64,000 bases of DNA. Origin: Paenibacillus macerans (GTDB taxonomy: Bacteria; Bacillota; Bacilli; Paenibacillales; Paenibacillaceae). The notes beneath the pieces are model-generated. The model ran no database searches. It worked only from the letters and a program-made list of their open reading frames with translations, and was not told the DNA's origin. A program made the translations under genes and the position numbers. The DNA is taken from the NCBI RefSeq assembly GCF_900454495.1, contig NZ_UGSI01000001.1, positions 3,348,001-3,412,000 on the forward strand, read 5' to 3'. How positions within the stretch are numbered: the stretch's first letter is position 1; each line of letters opens with the position of its first letter. Below, one piece after another: positions 25,609 through 33,193 of the stretch.

Positions 25609-26339
25609 CCCGTCTGCTCCTCCAAGGCCGCAGGCGCGGAACCGCCGCTGCCGGCGGCGGATAGTCTCCGGCGCTCTGCGGACAATCGGTTGATTTCCGC
25701 GATATGCAGGCGGCGCGGAAACCGGTCCGCCAAATTGAGGTCATGGGTCACCGCCACAAGCGTATGCTGCCGGCCTTCGCACAGCCGAAGCAGCAGGTCC
25801 GTCACTTCCTCCGCCGTCTCCCAGTCCAGGCTTCCCGTCGGTTCGTCGGCCAGCACCAGCGCCGGATCGTTGATCAGCGCCCGGACGATCGCCACCCGCT
25901 GCTGCTGGCCGCGGGACAACTGGGACGGCAAATGGCGGCCGCGGTCGCTTAAGCCGACCTGCTCAAACCAATGGTCGATCAGCTCTCGACGCTCTCTTCT
26001 TCCTTTCGTGCGGGGCAGCGTAATTTCTACGTTTTGCCTGGCCGTCAGGGAAGGAATCAAGTGAAAATCCTGAAGGATGTAGCCGATATGCTTCGCCCGG
26101 AAACGGTCCCGGGCCGCTTCCGACATCTGCTGGAGTTCCCGGTCAAACACCTGTACCTCGCCTTCGTCGGGACGCATCAAGCCGCTGACGATATGCAGCA
26201 ACGTGCTTTTGCCCGATCCGCTCGGCCCGGTAATCGCCAGCTTCTCCCCTTGGCGCACCTCCCACTGGGGGATATCCAGAATCGGAATGTTTCGCCCGGC
26301 AACCTGAAACTGTTTTCTCAAACCGCGAATGTTTAGCAT
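25605..26339 (-). CDS. LolD/MacB-type ABC ATPase
   Basis: A 244-aa ATPase. Walker A GPSGSGKST (about residues 38-46), Q-loop in YILQDFHLIPSLTARQNVEI, signature LSRGQQQRVAIVRAL, Walker B LVLADEPTGSLD and the switch His in VAVTHDLNLADRF are all present. The LTARQNVEI motif is specific to the LolD/MacB/FtsE group. The C-terminal ~25 residues are a Ser/Ala/Gly-rich tail. First gene of the ATPase-permease-lipoprotein operon. Confidence 0.95.
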   Translation of the reverse strand: MLNIRGLRKQFQVAGRNIPILDIPQWEVRQGEKLAITGPSGSGKSTLLHIVSGLMRPDEGEVQVFDRELQQMSEAARDRFRAKHIGYILQDFHLIPSLTARQNVEITLPRTKGRRERRELIDHWFEQVGLSDRGRHLPSQLSRGQQQRVAIVRALINDPALVLADEPTGSLDWETAEEVTDLLLRLCEGRQHTLVAVTHDLNLADRFPRRLHIAEINRLSAERRRLSAAGSGGSAPAALEEQTG

Positions 26340-26374
26340 GAGTGCTCTCTCCCTCCGTTAATCCGTTAAGATGG

Positions 26375-26410
26375 AAAAACAGGAGAACACGGATCGTTTC
26401 TCCTGTTTTT
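26375..26410 (-). terminator. Intrinsic terminator after alkaline phosphatase
   Basis: Perfect 13-bp arms AAAAACAGGAGAA (26375-26387) and TTCTCCTGTTTTT (26398-26410). It lies between the phosphatase stop (26432) and the start of the ABC ATPase, which is on the same strand. Confidence 0.85.
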
Positions 26411-26431
26411 TCGGAAAGTCTGCCAGCCGGA

Positions 26432-28153
26432 TTACTGCAATGCGATCCGTTCGGAAAGCGAGTCCCATTTCAGCGATTTTCCGGTCAGTTCGTTAAACGC
26501 CGCCAGCGGCAAGTACAATGTACCGTTGTCCACGTCGACCGTCAGCTTATTCGAGGCCTCGGCGGTTTTTGCGGATCCCGCTTTGAGGTCCACCGTTATC
26601 GTCTTGCCGCCTTTTCCGCTCAACGTCGCCGTGTTGCCGGATTCATTGTATGTCCCGCCGAGCGCTTCCGTTAAAGCCTTCGCCGGATAGAGCACTTCAT
26701 TTTCGCGGTTGATTTTGAATTTCGGATACACATATTTGGATTGCAGCTCAGCCGTCGCCTTTTGCAAGTCCACGCCCAGCACCTCGGCGCCGGCAAAAGC
26801 GATCTGCGTGTTGTCGATCTGTCCTTTGACTTTGTCGGCGATCGGCCCGTACGCCCACACGCCTACATCGACGGCGGAGTGTCCGTGGCCGGACCAGCCG
26901 ATCAGCAGCCGCTTGGAAATAACGGCGTTATATCCGCCCTCGCGTTTGTAGGAAGAACCGTCGCCATCGAGAATCAGCTTGGCTTCTTCATCCGTCAAGT
27001 CGGTGATCCAGGTGTTCTCCGCAACGATTTTTTTCACGTCGGCAATCGTTTTCGCTTCATTCAGCGCCGTCACCAGATACTCGGAGGAATGCTTTTGCTT
27101 GTCCCACAGGTCGATGTTGACTTCATAAATATTGTCCCGGGACAGGGATAAACCGCCGGTCTCATGGTCGGCCGTAACGACGACGGACGTATTGCCGTCC
27201 TTCTTGGCAAAATCAAGCGCCACCTTAAAAGCCGCGTCGAAATCGAGCGCTTCCTGCACCAGTGTCGGCAAATCGTTGGCGTGTCCGGCATGGTCGATCC
27301 GGCCGCCCTCGATCATGATCGCAAAGCCGTTTTTGTCAGCGGACAAAATCTCGAGCGCTTTGGACGTCATATCCGCCAGACTTGGCGTTTCGTCCGTGCG
27401 GTCGGGCACATAGGCGACGTGCGAGCTGCCGAACAGGCCGAGCACTTTACCTTCTTTCGCCGGCAGAGCCTTCAGTTCCTGGGCCGTTTTCACCACTTGG
27501 TAACCTTTGGCTTTAAACTCGGGCAGGAGGTTTTTGTCGCTGCGTTTTCCTTTTTCTCCCTTGGTCACGAAAAACGATTCCCCGCCTCCGAGCAGCACGT
27601 CCACGCCGCTGTCAAGGTACTGCGAAGCGATCGCGTTTTCGTTATCGCGATTGCGGACATGGGAGGCGTAAACGGCCGGTGTCGCATGCGTGATCCGCGC
27701 CGTCGTCACCAGACCCGTCGACTTGCCGCCGCGCTCGGCCGCCTCGATGATCGAAGCGAACGGCTTGGAGACGTCTTCGTTCGATACGCTGATGCCGGCG
27801 TTATACGTCTTGTGTCCGGTGGCGAAAGCGGTTCCGGCCGAAGCCGAATCCGTGACGATCCCGGACACGACGGTGCCCCCGTCTTCCCCGCGGTCCGCGT
27901 ATGTAGTCGCTTGACCGACATAATACGGATCCAGATTCAACGACTTCGTGCCGTGCTCGTACTGCTGGTAATAACGCGCCGCCGAGATTTGCGCCGGACC
28001 CATGCCGTCGCCGATCAGCACGATCAGATTCCGCGATTTTCCGTTTGCCGCGTTTTGCTCCGGCTGCTCCCCTTTTGCCTGGACGAAGCTTCCCGCCGAT
28101 ACGACGGACAGCGCCAAGCCGCTGATGGCCAATCCTTTCCAAAACTTGTTCAT
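26432..28153 (-). CDS. Secreted alkaline phosphatase with C-terminal copper-amine-oxidase-like domain
   Basis: A 573-aa protein with a signal peptide (FWKGLAISGLALSVVSAGSF, cleavage near VQA-KG). The catalytic domain shows GDGMG (metal Asp49), TDSASAGTAFATGHKT with the nucleophile Ser103, EGGRIDHAGHAND (zinc ligands), VVTADHETGG and SGHGHSAVDV. It hydrolyses phosphomonoesters outside the membrane. The last ~100 residues (EVLYPAKALTEALGGTYNES, TLYLPLAAFNELTGKSLKW) resemble the copper-amine-oxidase N-terminal-like domain that Paenibacillus attaches to many exported proteins. No clear PhoP box was identified upstream. Confidence 0.93.
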   Translation of the reverse strand: MNKFWKGLAISGLALSVVSAGSFVQAKGEQPEQNAANGKSRNLIVLIGDGMGPAQISAARYYQQYEHGTKSLNLDPYYVGQATTYADRGEDGGTVVSGIVTDSASAGTAFATGHKTYNAGISVSNEDVSKPFASIIEAAERGGKSTGLVTTARITHATPAVYASHVRNRDNENAIASQYLDSGVDVLLGGGESFFVTKGEKGKRSDKNLLPEFKAKGYQVVKTAQELKALPAKEGKVLGLFGSSHVAYVPDRTDETPSLADMTSKALEILSADKNGFAIMIEGGRIDHAGHANDLPTLVQEALDFDAAFKVALDFAKKDGNTSVVVTADHETGGLSLSRDNIYEVNIDLWDKQKHSSEYLVTALNEAKTIADVKKIVAENTWITDLTDEEAKLILDGDGSSYKREGGYNAVISKRLLIGWSGHGHSAVDVGVWAYGPIADKVKGQIDNTQIAFAGAEVLGVDLQKATAELQSKYVYPKFKINRENEVLYPAKALTEALGGTYNESGNTATLSGKGGKTITVDLKAGSAKTAEASNKLTVDVDNGTLYLPLAAFNELTGKSLKWDSLSERIALQ

Positions 28154-28270
28154 TGCTTTCCCTCCCCAAAATGACGAACTAAAGAGAAGTTTAATTGGGG
28201 AGTATTAGCCCGATGTTATAAGATTGTTCTTGTTTGGTAAAAAATCTCAGCCTTAATATAGCGAAAACAT

Positions 28271-28311
28271 AAAAAGAGATGCCCCGCAAGTTTGCACTTA
28301 CGGGACATCTC
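28271..28311 (-). terminator. Intrinsic terminator after tRNA-Leu (first copy)
   Basis: On the minus strand GAGATGTCCCG and CGGGGCATCTC pair with one mismatch and are followed by TTTTTATG, 19 bp downstream of the tRNA 3' end. Confidence 0.75.
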
Positions 28312-28329
28312 CGTCATCTTTCCATATGA

Positions 28330-28412
28330 TGCGGTCGAGAGGACTCGAACCTCCACGGGCGTACGCCCACTACCCCCTCAAGATAGCGTGTCTGCCATTC
28401 CACCACGACCGC
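28330..28412 (-). tRNA. tRNA-Leu(GAG), first copy
   Basis: An 83-nt gene with acceptor arms GCGGTCG and CGACCGC plus discriminator A, a long variable arm typical of class II tRNAs, T-arm GGTTCGAGTCC and anticodon stem-loop CTATC-TTGAGGG-GGTAG (anticodon GAG, reading CUC/CUU). CCA is not encoded. Its sequence is identical to the copy at 32289-32371. Confidence 0.95.
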
Positions 28413-28472
28413 GAATGGTTTAGAAACGAACATTACTATTATATCTTCGCGGCGGCTAAATGTAAAGTGGTA

Positions 28473-28835
28473 TTATTCTCCAGACTGCTTTCCCCTTTGT
28501 TTCCGGTAGCGGGCAAATTCGATATACTCCCGGACGAAAGCCCGCTCAGATTCCGACAGCGCGGCAAAAAAGGCGTCCCAGTCGCCGTCCCGGGCCGTAT
28601 ATTTGGCTTTGCCTTCGTTTACGGCGGAAGCCTGTTTTTCCCGTCCGGTCATGAGCCAATCCAAACTTACGTCAAAAAAATCCGCAATTTCGATCAGCTT
28701 ATTCGAGCTCGGCGTTGACTTCCCGCGTTTCCAGTCGCCCAAATTCCCCGTACTGATGCCAAGCTTCAAACAAAACGCCTTTTTGGTCAAACCCGCATTT
28801 TTAATCAGCAGTTCGATACGCTCGTAAATGGACAA
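28473..28835 (-). CDS. XRE-family transcriptional regulator
   Basis: A 120-aa DNA-binding protein. The helix-turn-helix covers about residues 5-60 (LTKKAFCLKLGISTGNLGDW, KRGKSTPSSNKLIEIADFF), followed by SLDWLMTG, and the C-terminal ~45 residues are charged and helical (FFAALSESERAFVREYIEFA). The start is placed at a TTG (28835) giving MSIYERIELL, the usual N-terminus of this group. The ATG at 28877 would put the start codon inside one of two repeated operator-like sequences. It lies just upstream of tRNA-Leu and divergently from the PAS gene. Confidence 0.85.
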   Translation of the reverse strand: MSIYERIELLIKNAGLTKKAFCLKLGISTGNLGDWKRGKSTPSSNKLIEIADFFDVSLDWLMTGREKQASAVNEGKAKYTARDGDWDAFFAALSESERAFVREYIEFARYRKQRGKQSGE

Positions 28836-28872
28836 CTTCTTCCCCAACCTTCCCATAACACCGTAATCATCT

Positions 28873-28916
28873 CGCATTTACGTTATTTTTTCGATTGTTA
28901 ATTTACGCATTTACGT
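28873..28916. promoter_or_regulatory. Putative XRE operator, two direct repeats
   Basis: CGCATTTACGT occurs at 28873-28883 and 28906-28916, exactly 33 bp (about three helical turns) apart, with a further ATTTACG at 28901. The pair lies in the divergent region between the XRE gene and the PAS gene and could serve autoregulation and control of both genes. Confidence 0.5.
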
Positions 28917-29073
28917 ATACAGTGTGAATGAAACAAAAACTATTGTACCTGCGTATTCGTGTAAAGAAGGGGTTTTGAAGATTAAGAGGCTGCTTACATC
29001 TTAACACAGCGCCTTGAAGGACTTAATAGGTCTCCATGACTGCCCTTATTCCATTGACAGGAGCGCATCCGCC

Positions 29074-29697
29074 GTGAAGGAAATATCCCTGTGTGAAGCA
29101 GCAATTCATTCGCTAAGCCAAAGCATTGCCGTAATCGGTCCGGATGGAATCGTCCTGGCGGTGAACCACAATTGGGCCAAAAGGGCATGTCAATATGGCC
29201 AAACGCCCCTTTGGGACCGCCCGGGAATAAACGTGATTGAGTATTTTCGCAGCGCCGAACGCGACGACCCTGAGTCCCGCCAGCTTCTCCAACATATCCT
29301 CCAAATCCTCGACGGGACATGCGATTATTACGCTATGGAAATTCGGGCCGTTGGCCCTCAAGGAATTAACTGGTTTCTGGCGGAGATTAGTCCCTTGGGA
29401 AAAACACGCAATACTCCGGCGCAAGGAATGGTCGTCAGTTGTACCGATATTACACGCCTTAAGGAAAGGGAGCAGCATATGGAGCAAGCCTTGTCGCATG
29501 TTAATGCGCTGCGGGGTTTGCTTCCGATCTGTGCCGTCTGCAAAAAAATCAAGGACGAAAATGAAATTTGGAATTCGATCGAAGCTTATTTGCAAAAGCA
29601 TGCCCATGCCGAATTTACCCATGACATTTGTCCCGATTGCATCCGCCTGCTTTATCCCAAATATTCATCCATTTTGGAAAGGCAGGATGACATATGA
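29074..29697 (+). CDS. PAS-domain protein with CxxC...CxxC C-terminal module
   Basis: A 207-aa cytoplasmic protein. The start is a GTG at 29074 (CAGGAG 10 nt upstream); a TTG at 29014 is possible but has no ribosome binding site. Residues about 5-125 form a PAS domain (LSQSIAVIGPDGIVLAVNHN). A short coiled-coil linker (KEREQHMEQALSHVNALRG) leads to LLPICAVCKKIKDENEIW and later HDICPDCIRLLYP. That small module, with two CxxC motifs, is often found after PAS or receiver domains and may bind a metal or cofactor. No kinase, GGDEF or DNA-binding domain is attached, so it is either a stand-alone sensor or a truncated one. Confidence 0.82.
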   Translation: MKEISLCEAAIHSLSQSIAVIGPDGIVLAVNHNWAKRACQYGQTPLWDRPGINVIEYFRSAERDDPESRQLLQHILQILDGTCDYYAMEIRAVGPQGINWFLAEISPLGKTRNTPAQGMVVSCTDITRLKEREQHMEQALSHVNALRGLLPICAVCKKIKDENEIWNSIEAYLQKHAHAEFTHDICPDCIRLLYPKYSSILERQDDI

Positions 29698-29739
29698 CGG
29701 GCCCGCCCGGCTTTCTTCGAACGGACCTAACCCGGGGCG

Positions 29740-30456
29740 CTAAGCTGTCTCACTTTTGACGGCTGCCGCTTTTTTCCTCGTCCGCCGCACCATCTGCCCA
29801 AGGGTAGCGCCCGCTACCCCGCCGGCGACAAGGCCGAGGCCGCCCATATTCACCATCTCCCCCAAAGTGGATAAAACGATGCCGGTGCAGGCTGCCACCA
29901 TGGAAGGCAAAGTTCGTTCGCCGCCGAACAGCAGCGCCAGGAATAACGCCGGCAAAGCGAAGCCGAGAATAGCCGCCGCCTCGGGCGTGACCAAACCGCC
30001 GAGGCCGGTTCCGACAGCGGTTCCGGCAATCCAGGACCCGTAGATGGCCAAAGAAAACGTTATATAATAGGAAGGATTTAGCGGTTCGCCGCTGGCTGCC
30101 CGGGTTGATGTAACGGCAAAACCTTCGTCCGTCAGCCCGATCGCCGCCAGCCATTTTTGGCCTTCCCGCCATCCGGTCAAGTAAGGCCCCATCGTAGCTC
30201 CATAAAGAATATGGCGCATATTCACCAGCAAAATGGTCGTTACGATCGTAAACGGCGCAGCGGCGGAGGCAAACATGCCCAGCAGCATAAATTGCGCCCC
30301 TCCGGAAAAAATCCACAGGGAACTAAAAACCGTAAGCGATCCGGAGAGTCCGCCGGCGGCCGCAAGCAAACCAAATGTCATGGATAAGGGAAAATAGGCA
30401 AGCATAATCGGGACGGCATGGCGCAGCGCCAGCCCTATTTCATCATAACGTTTCAT
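29740..30456 (-). CDS. azlC: Branched-chain amino acid exporter subunit AzlC
   Basis: A 238-aa membrane protein starting MKRYDEIGLALRHAVPIMLA. AzlC family features are visible: YFPLSMTFGLLAAAGGLSG, FSSLWIFSGGAQFMLLGMFA, NMRHILYGATMGPYLTGWRE and LTDEGFAVTSTRAASGEPLN. About six to seven helices are present. With AzlD it forms a branched-chain amino acid (and azaleucine) exporter. The ATG at 30456 has GGGGGG 8 nt upstream and lies 14 nt beyond the azlD stop. It is convergent with the PAS gene. Confidence 0.93.
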   Translation of the reverse strand: MKRYDEIGLALRHAVPIMLAYFPLSMTFGLLAAAGGLSGSLTVFSSLWIFSGGAQFMLLGMFASAAAPFTIVTTILLVNMRHILYGATMGPYLTGWREGQKWLAAIGLTDEGFAVTSTRAASGEPLNPSYYITFSLAIYGSWIAGTAVGTGLGGLVTPEAAAILGFALPALFLALLFGGERTLPSMVAACTGIVLSTLGEMVNMGGLGLVAGGVAGATLGQMVRRTRKKAAAVKSETA

Positions 30457-30469
30457 CTCCACCGCCCCC

Positions 30470-30790
30470 CTATCCAATCAAATAATAAACCGCGGCATAA
30501 AAAGCAATCCCGGACGCAACCGTCAGCAGTAAACGCCGCGACCACCAAGCTACCGCCATCGTCGGGATGGCGGCCAGCAGCATTTTATTTTCCATGAGCG
30601 GTATCCACTCCCCGTCGTCCAGCAGCAGCAAAGGACCGATCAGCGCTCCAAGCACGGCCGGGGAAACAAATGAAAGCCACTCTTTCGTGCGTTCGGACCA
30701 TTTTATGCGGCTCCCGAGGACCAAAGATCCCGCGCGCAATAAATAAGTCCCCGCTCCAATCATCATAATAATCCAGAAAGCGCTGGTCAC
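30470..30790 (-). CDS. azlD: Branched-chain amino acid exporter subunit AzlD
   Basis: A 106-aa membrane protein with four helices, of the usual AzlD length. GTG at 30790 is chosen because GGTGAGG lies 5-6 nt upstream; the frame extended to 30868 adds a poorly conserved N-terminus. The motif GTYLLRAGSLVLGSRIKWSE is typical of the family and LSFVSPAVLGALIGPLLLL is the second helix. It is the small partner of AzlC, directly downstream. Confidence 0.9.
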   Translation of the reverse strand: MTSAFWIIMMIGAGTYLLRAGSLVLGSRIKWSERTKEWLSFVSPAVLGALIGPLLLLDDGEWIPLMENKMLLAAIPTMAVAWWSRRLLLTVASGIAFYAAVYYLIG

Positions 30791-30957
30791 GTTTACCCTC
30801 ACCCCATTTTTGCATATGTATTTTGCCGAAATGAACGCGTTGCCCGGGCCTGTTGACCTGAAATGCATTTCATAAACTATACTTTTATACGGAGATCAAA
30901 AAATATAAACCAATAGACCCGATAGAGAGACACACTTGGGTAAGGAGGAGACCATTC

Positions 30958-31809
30958 ATGAAACTGATCGCCGTTGATTTGGACGGTACGCTGTTGACAT
31001 CCGAAAGCAAGCCGAGCACCGAGGGGCTGGATGCGATTCGCCAAGCGGCCGCCAAAGGCCACACCGTAACCCTATGCACCGGCCGGGCCAGCTTTGACGC
31101 TAAAGATTTGACGGGCGGCCTGGCTATCCCGATTATCGGTTTTAACGGAGCCGCCGTTTATGACGAACGCGGACAGCTGTTGCGGGAAACGCCGATCGCA
31201 GCAGCCGCGGCTCTGGACGCGGTTCGATATCTGCTGGAGCAGCAAGTTTATTTTGAGATATTCTGCCCTGAGGCGATTTATTCCCTTTACGGCGGGGAGC
31301 GCAAGCTGCAGGCGGAACTGGATGTGCTGGCAAGCGCCAATCCGGCGGCCAGCCGCGAGCGCTTGTGGAAAAGCGCCCAAATCCAGTTTGTCCAATTTGG
31401 TTTTCAACAGATCGAAGACCCTTTGCAGCTATTGAAGCGCGGGGCGCCGGTCTATAAGCTGCTGGTATTTACTTACGACGAAGCCAAGCTGGACCGTATC
31501 CGCAAGCACTTTGGCGGGCAGCGCCATCTTCATACGACGTCTTCCGCCGATCACACAGTGGAAATTATATCGACCGAAACCGATAAAGGGAACGCCCTGC
31601 GCTTTATGGCCGAGCATTTGGGGGTCCCCATGGCCGATACCGTCGTGATCGGCGACAGCTACAACGATATCTCCATGTTTCGCGTAGCCGGGACAAGCAT
31701 TGCGATGGGCAACGCGGTCGATGAAATCAAGCAATTAAGCACCATGGTCACGCGCGACAACAATCACCATGGCGTGGCTTACGCTTTGAACCACCTGCTG
31801 AAACTGTAG
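30958..31809 (+). CDS. HAD superfamily phosphatase, Cof type
   Basis: A 283-aa cytoplasmic phosphatase. HAD motif I is DLDGTLLTSE (nucleophile Asp8 and Asp10), motif II is TLCTGRA, motif III uses Lys in ETDKGNALRFM and motif IV is VVIGDSYNDISMF. The C2-type cap between about residues 85 and 190 places it in the Cof/YwpJ group, which acts on sugar phosphates or related metabolites. GGAGGAGACC precedes the ATG. It is single, divergent from azlDC. Confidence 0.93.
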   Translation: MKLIAVDLDGTLLTSESKPSTEGLDAIRQAAAKGHTVTLCTGRASFDAKDLTGGLAIPIIGFNGAAVYDERGQLLRETPIAAAAALDAVRYLLEQQVYFEIFCPEAIYSLYGGERKLQAELDVLASANPAASRERLWKSAQIQFVQFGFQQIEDPLQLLKRGAPVYKLLVFTYDEAKLDRIRKHFGGQRHLHTTSSADHTVEIISTETDKGNALRFMAEHLGVPMADTVVIGDSYNDISMFRVAGTSIAMGNAVDEIKQLSTMVTRDNNHHGVAYALNHLLKL

Positions 31810-31961
31810 CGGACGGTTCATGGAACACGTGAGCGTGGCGGCTTCAAGGTTAGGCCCGTAAAAAACTCGGGGGAACTCTTGCCCAAGAGCTTGTAACGCT
31901 GATACTTTTCAGAATTCCCGCAAAAACTCAGGTTTTCGCGAGACACTATCGCCCGGCAGAA

Positions 31962-32150
31962 ATCTAACGGTTGCAGCAGCCGCTATTTTCCGAAAAAAGA
32001 CCTTTTCTAAATTCTAATGGTTGCGAGCGCCGTTATTTGCCTTAATCCAAGCAAAAATTACCGGTTTTCGGCGAAATAAGCGCCATGACAACCGTTACAA
32101 TTTGAAATCAACGTTCCTGGAACAAATAGCGCTTGTGACAACCGTTAAAT
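31962..32150 (+). repeat. Four-box repeat element, family A (copy 1)
   Basis: Four boxes of about 27 bp lie in the 479-bp gene-free stretch after the HAD gene. Boxes TCTAACGGTTGCAGCAGC (31962) and TTCTAATGGTTGCGAGCG (32012) point one way; AAATAAGCGCCATGACAACC (32074) and AAATAGCGCTTGTGACAACC (32124) are inverted copies. Starts within each pair are exactly 50 bp apart. The whole element is homologous to the inverted copy at 36611-36798, also between boxes. Confidence 0.8.
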
Positions 32151-32243
32151 TTGTTCTGCGGTTAAAGATGTATCTTGTAAAGTCCTAACCAAAAGCTCGC
32201 TTTGCTAAATATTAATGCTTGTCCCGCGAATCGCCTTTGATTA

Positions 32244-32282
32244 TGCAGAAAGAACCTTGCGTTCTGCAAGGTTCTTTCTGCA
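32244..32282 (-). terminator. Hairpin after tRNA-Leu (second copy)
   Basis: Perfect 17-bp arms TGCAGAAAGAACCTTGC (32244-32260) and GCAAGGTTCTTTCTGCA (32266-32282), 7 bp from the tRNA 3' end. The T-rich part lies in the stem; it is probably the terminator of the tRNA cluster. Confidence 0.7.
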
Positions 32283-32288
32283 ATTTGA

Positions 32289-32371
32289 TGCGGTCGAGAG
32301 GACTCGAACCTCCACGGGCGTACGCCCACTACCCCCTCAAGATAGCGTGTCTGCCATTCCACCACGACCGC
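32289..32371 (-). tRNA. tRNA-Leu(GAG), second copy
   Basis: Identical over all 83 nt to the copy at 28330-28412: same acceptor arms, long variable arm and anticodon GAG. CCA is not encoded. It lies at the 3' end of a tRNA run with Glu, Ser and Asn on the same strand. Confidence 0.95.
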
Positions 32372-32385
32372 ATATTCATATGTTC

Positions 32386-32551
32386 AGGGCTTCCACCCCT
32401 ACTTGAAGCTTTGAAGAAAGTGTCGACCCGTTAGAGAATACTCTCGCTTCGCTCGAGACTGCGAAGTGTTCCTGCCGAAACTTATGCTCCGACGAACCCC
32501 TATTAGGGCTTCTCACCCCTACTTGAAGCTATTAAGAAAGTGGTGACCCGT
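32386..32551. repeat. Direct duplication of about 45 bp beside tRNA-Glu
   Basis: AGGGCTTCCACCCCTACTTG (from 32386) recurs as AGGGCTTCTCACCCCTACTT (from 32505), each followed by GAAGCT, a degenerate AAGAAAGTG and GACCCGT. In the second copy the last bases are the real 3' end of tRNA-Glu; in the first they are a degenerate look-alike not attached to a tRNA. This suggests a local tandem duplication that has decayed. Confidence 0.5.
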
Positions 32552-32615
32552 AGGGGATTCGAACCCCTGTTACCTCCGTGAAAGGGAGGTGTCTTAACCC
32601 CTTGACCAACGGGCC
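32541..32615 (-). tRNA. tRNA-Glu(TTC)
   Basis: A 75-nt gene with encoded CCA. Acceptor GGCCCGT pairs with ACGGGTC (one G-U), anticodon stem-loop CCTCC-CTTTCAC-GGAGG gives TTC, T-arm GGGGTTCGAATCCCC. Confidence 0.95.
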
Positions 32616-32785
32616 ACAGCCTCATGCCGCTTGGAAGCAGCGACAAAATTGAGTATAGCAAAAACATGATCGCCTTGCAACCCCTAATTTTCAGGTTTAC
32701 CTTTTAAAATTCTTTTTGAGAGAATTATAGGGAATTATCCTGCGTGCCAGTTCATCACTGGATATCATTCTCATCCCTCTGCATA

Positions 32786-32817
32786 AAAGAACCTCCCGGA
32801 TGAACGGGAGGTTCTTT
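32786..32817 (-). terminator. Intrinsic terminator in the tRNA cluster
   Basis: Arms AAAGAACCTCCCG (32786-32798) and CGGGAGGTTCTTT (32805-32817) pair perfectly around a 6-nt loop, downstream of tRNA-Ser on the minus strand. This separates tRNA-Asn/Ser from tRNA-Glu/Leu. Confidence 0.8.
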
Positions 32818-32834
32818 AGATCGATATTTCAAAA

Positions 32835-32923
32835 CGGAGAGAGAGGGATTCGAACCCTCGCACCGCTTACGCAGTCTAACCCCTTAGCAGAGGGTCCCCT
32901 TATAGCCACTTGGGTATCTCTCC
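32835..32923 (-). tRNA. tRNA-Ser(GCT)
   Basis: An 89-nt class II tRNA with acceptor GGAGAGA/TCTCTCC and discriminator G, a long variable arm, anticodon loop CTGCTAA (GCT) and T-arm GGGTTCGAATCCC. CCA is not encoded. Confidence 0.95.
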
Positions 32924-32930
32924 AAGAATA

Positions 32931-33006
32931 TGGCTCCCCGAACAGGACTCGAACCTGTGACAACTCGATTAACAGTCGAGTGCTCTACCGACTGAGCTAT
33001 CGGGGA
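32931..33006 (-). tRNA. tRNA-Asn(GTT)
   Basis: A 76-nt gene with encoded CCA, acceptor TCCCCGA/TCGGGGA, discriminator G, anticodon loop CTGTTAA (GTT) and T-arm CAGGTTCGAGTCCTG. Confidence 0.95.
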
Positions 33007-33193
33007 ACATTAGAAATTGTGAGAACACCAATAAATTTATCACGATTAGGCGGCAAAGTCAAGATTTAGCGGCCATTCCCCTGAAGGACAAGCAATGGAA
33101 AATAAATATTGCAATCCGCAGGGAAATCAATAAAATAAACTTAACATTAAAATAATTTTAACGTTAAATTTATTTTTTAACGAGGTGATTGTT

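Noticed and set aside
31840..31940. Another four-box element near 31.85-31.94 kb
   Set aside because: AAAAACTC occurs at 31861 and about 31923, but the spacing is about 62 bp and no inverted pair was found.
28330..32371. Genomic island integrated at tRNA-Leu
   Set aside because: The identical tRNA genes are suggestive, but the interior has only ordinary chromosomal genes, with no integrase, and the flanking sequences outside the tRNA do not form att-like repeats.
32162..32434. Three short ORFs over the second tRNA-Leu
   Set aside because: They are translations of the tRNA gene and its terminator; the same peptide stretch appears over the other tRNA-Leu copy.
32800..33069. 89-aa plus-strand ORF
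   Set aside because: It runs antisense through tRNA-Ser and tRNA-Asn.
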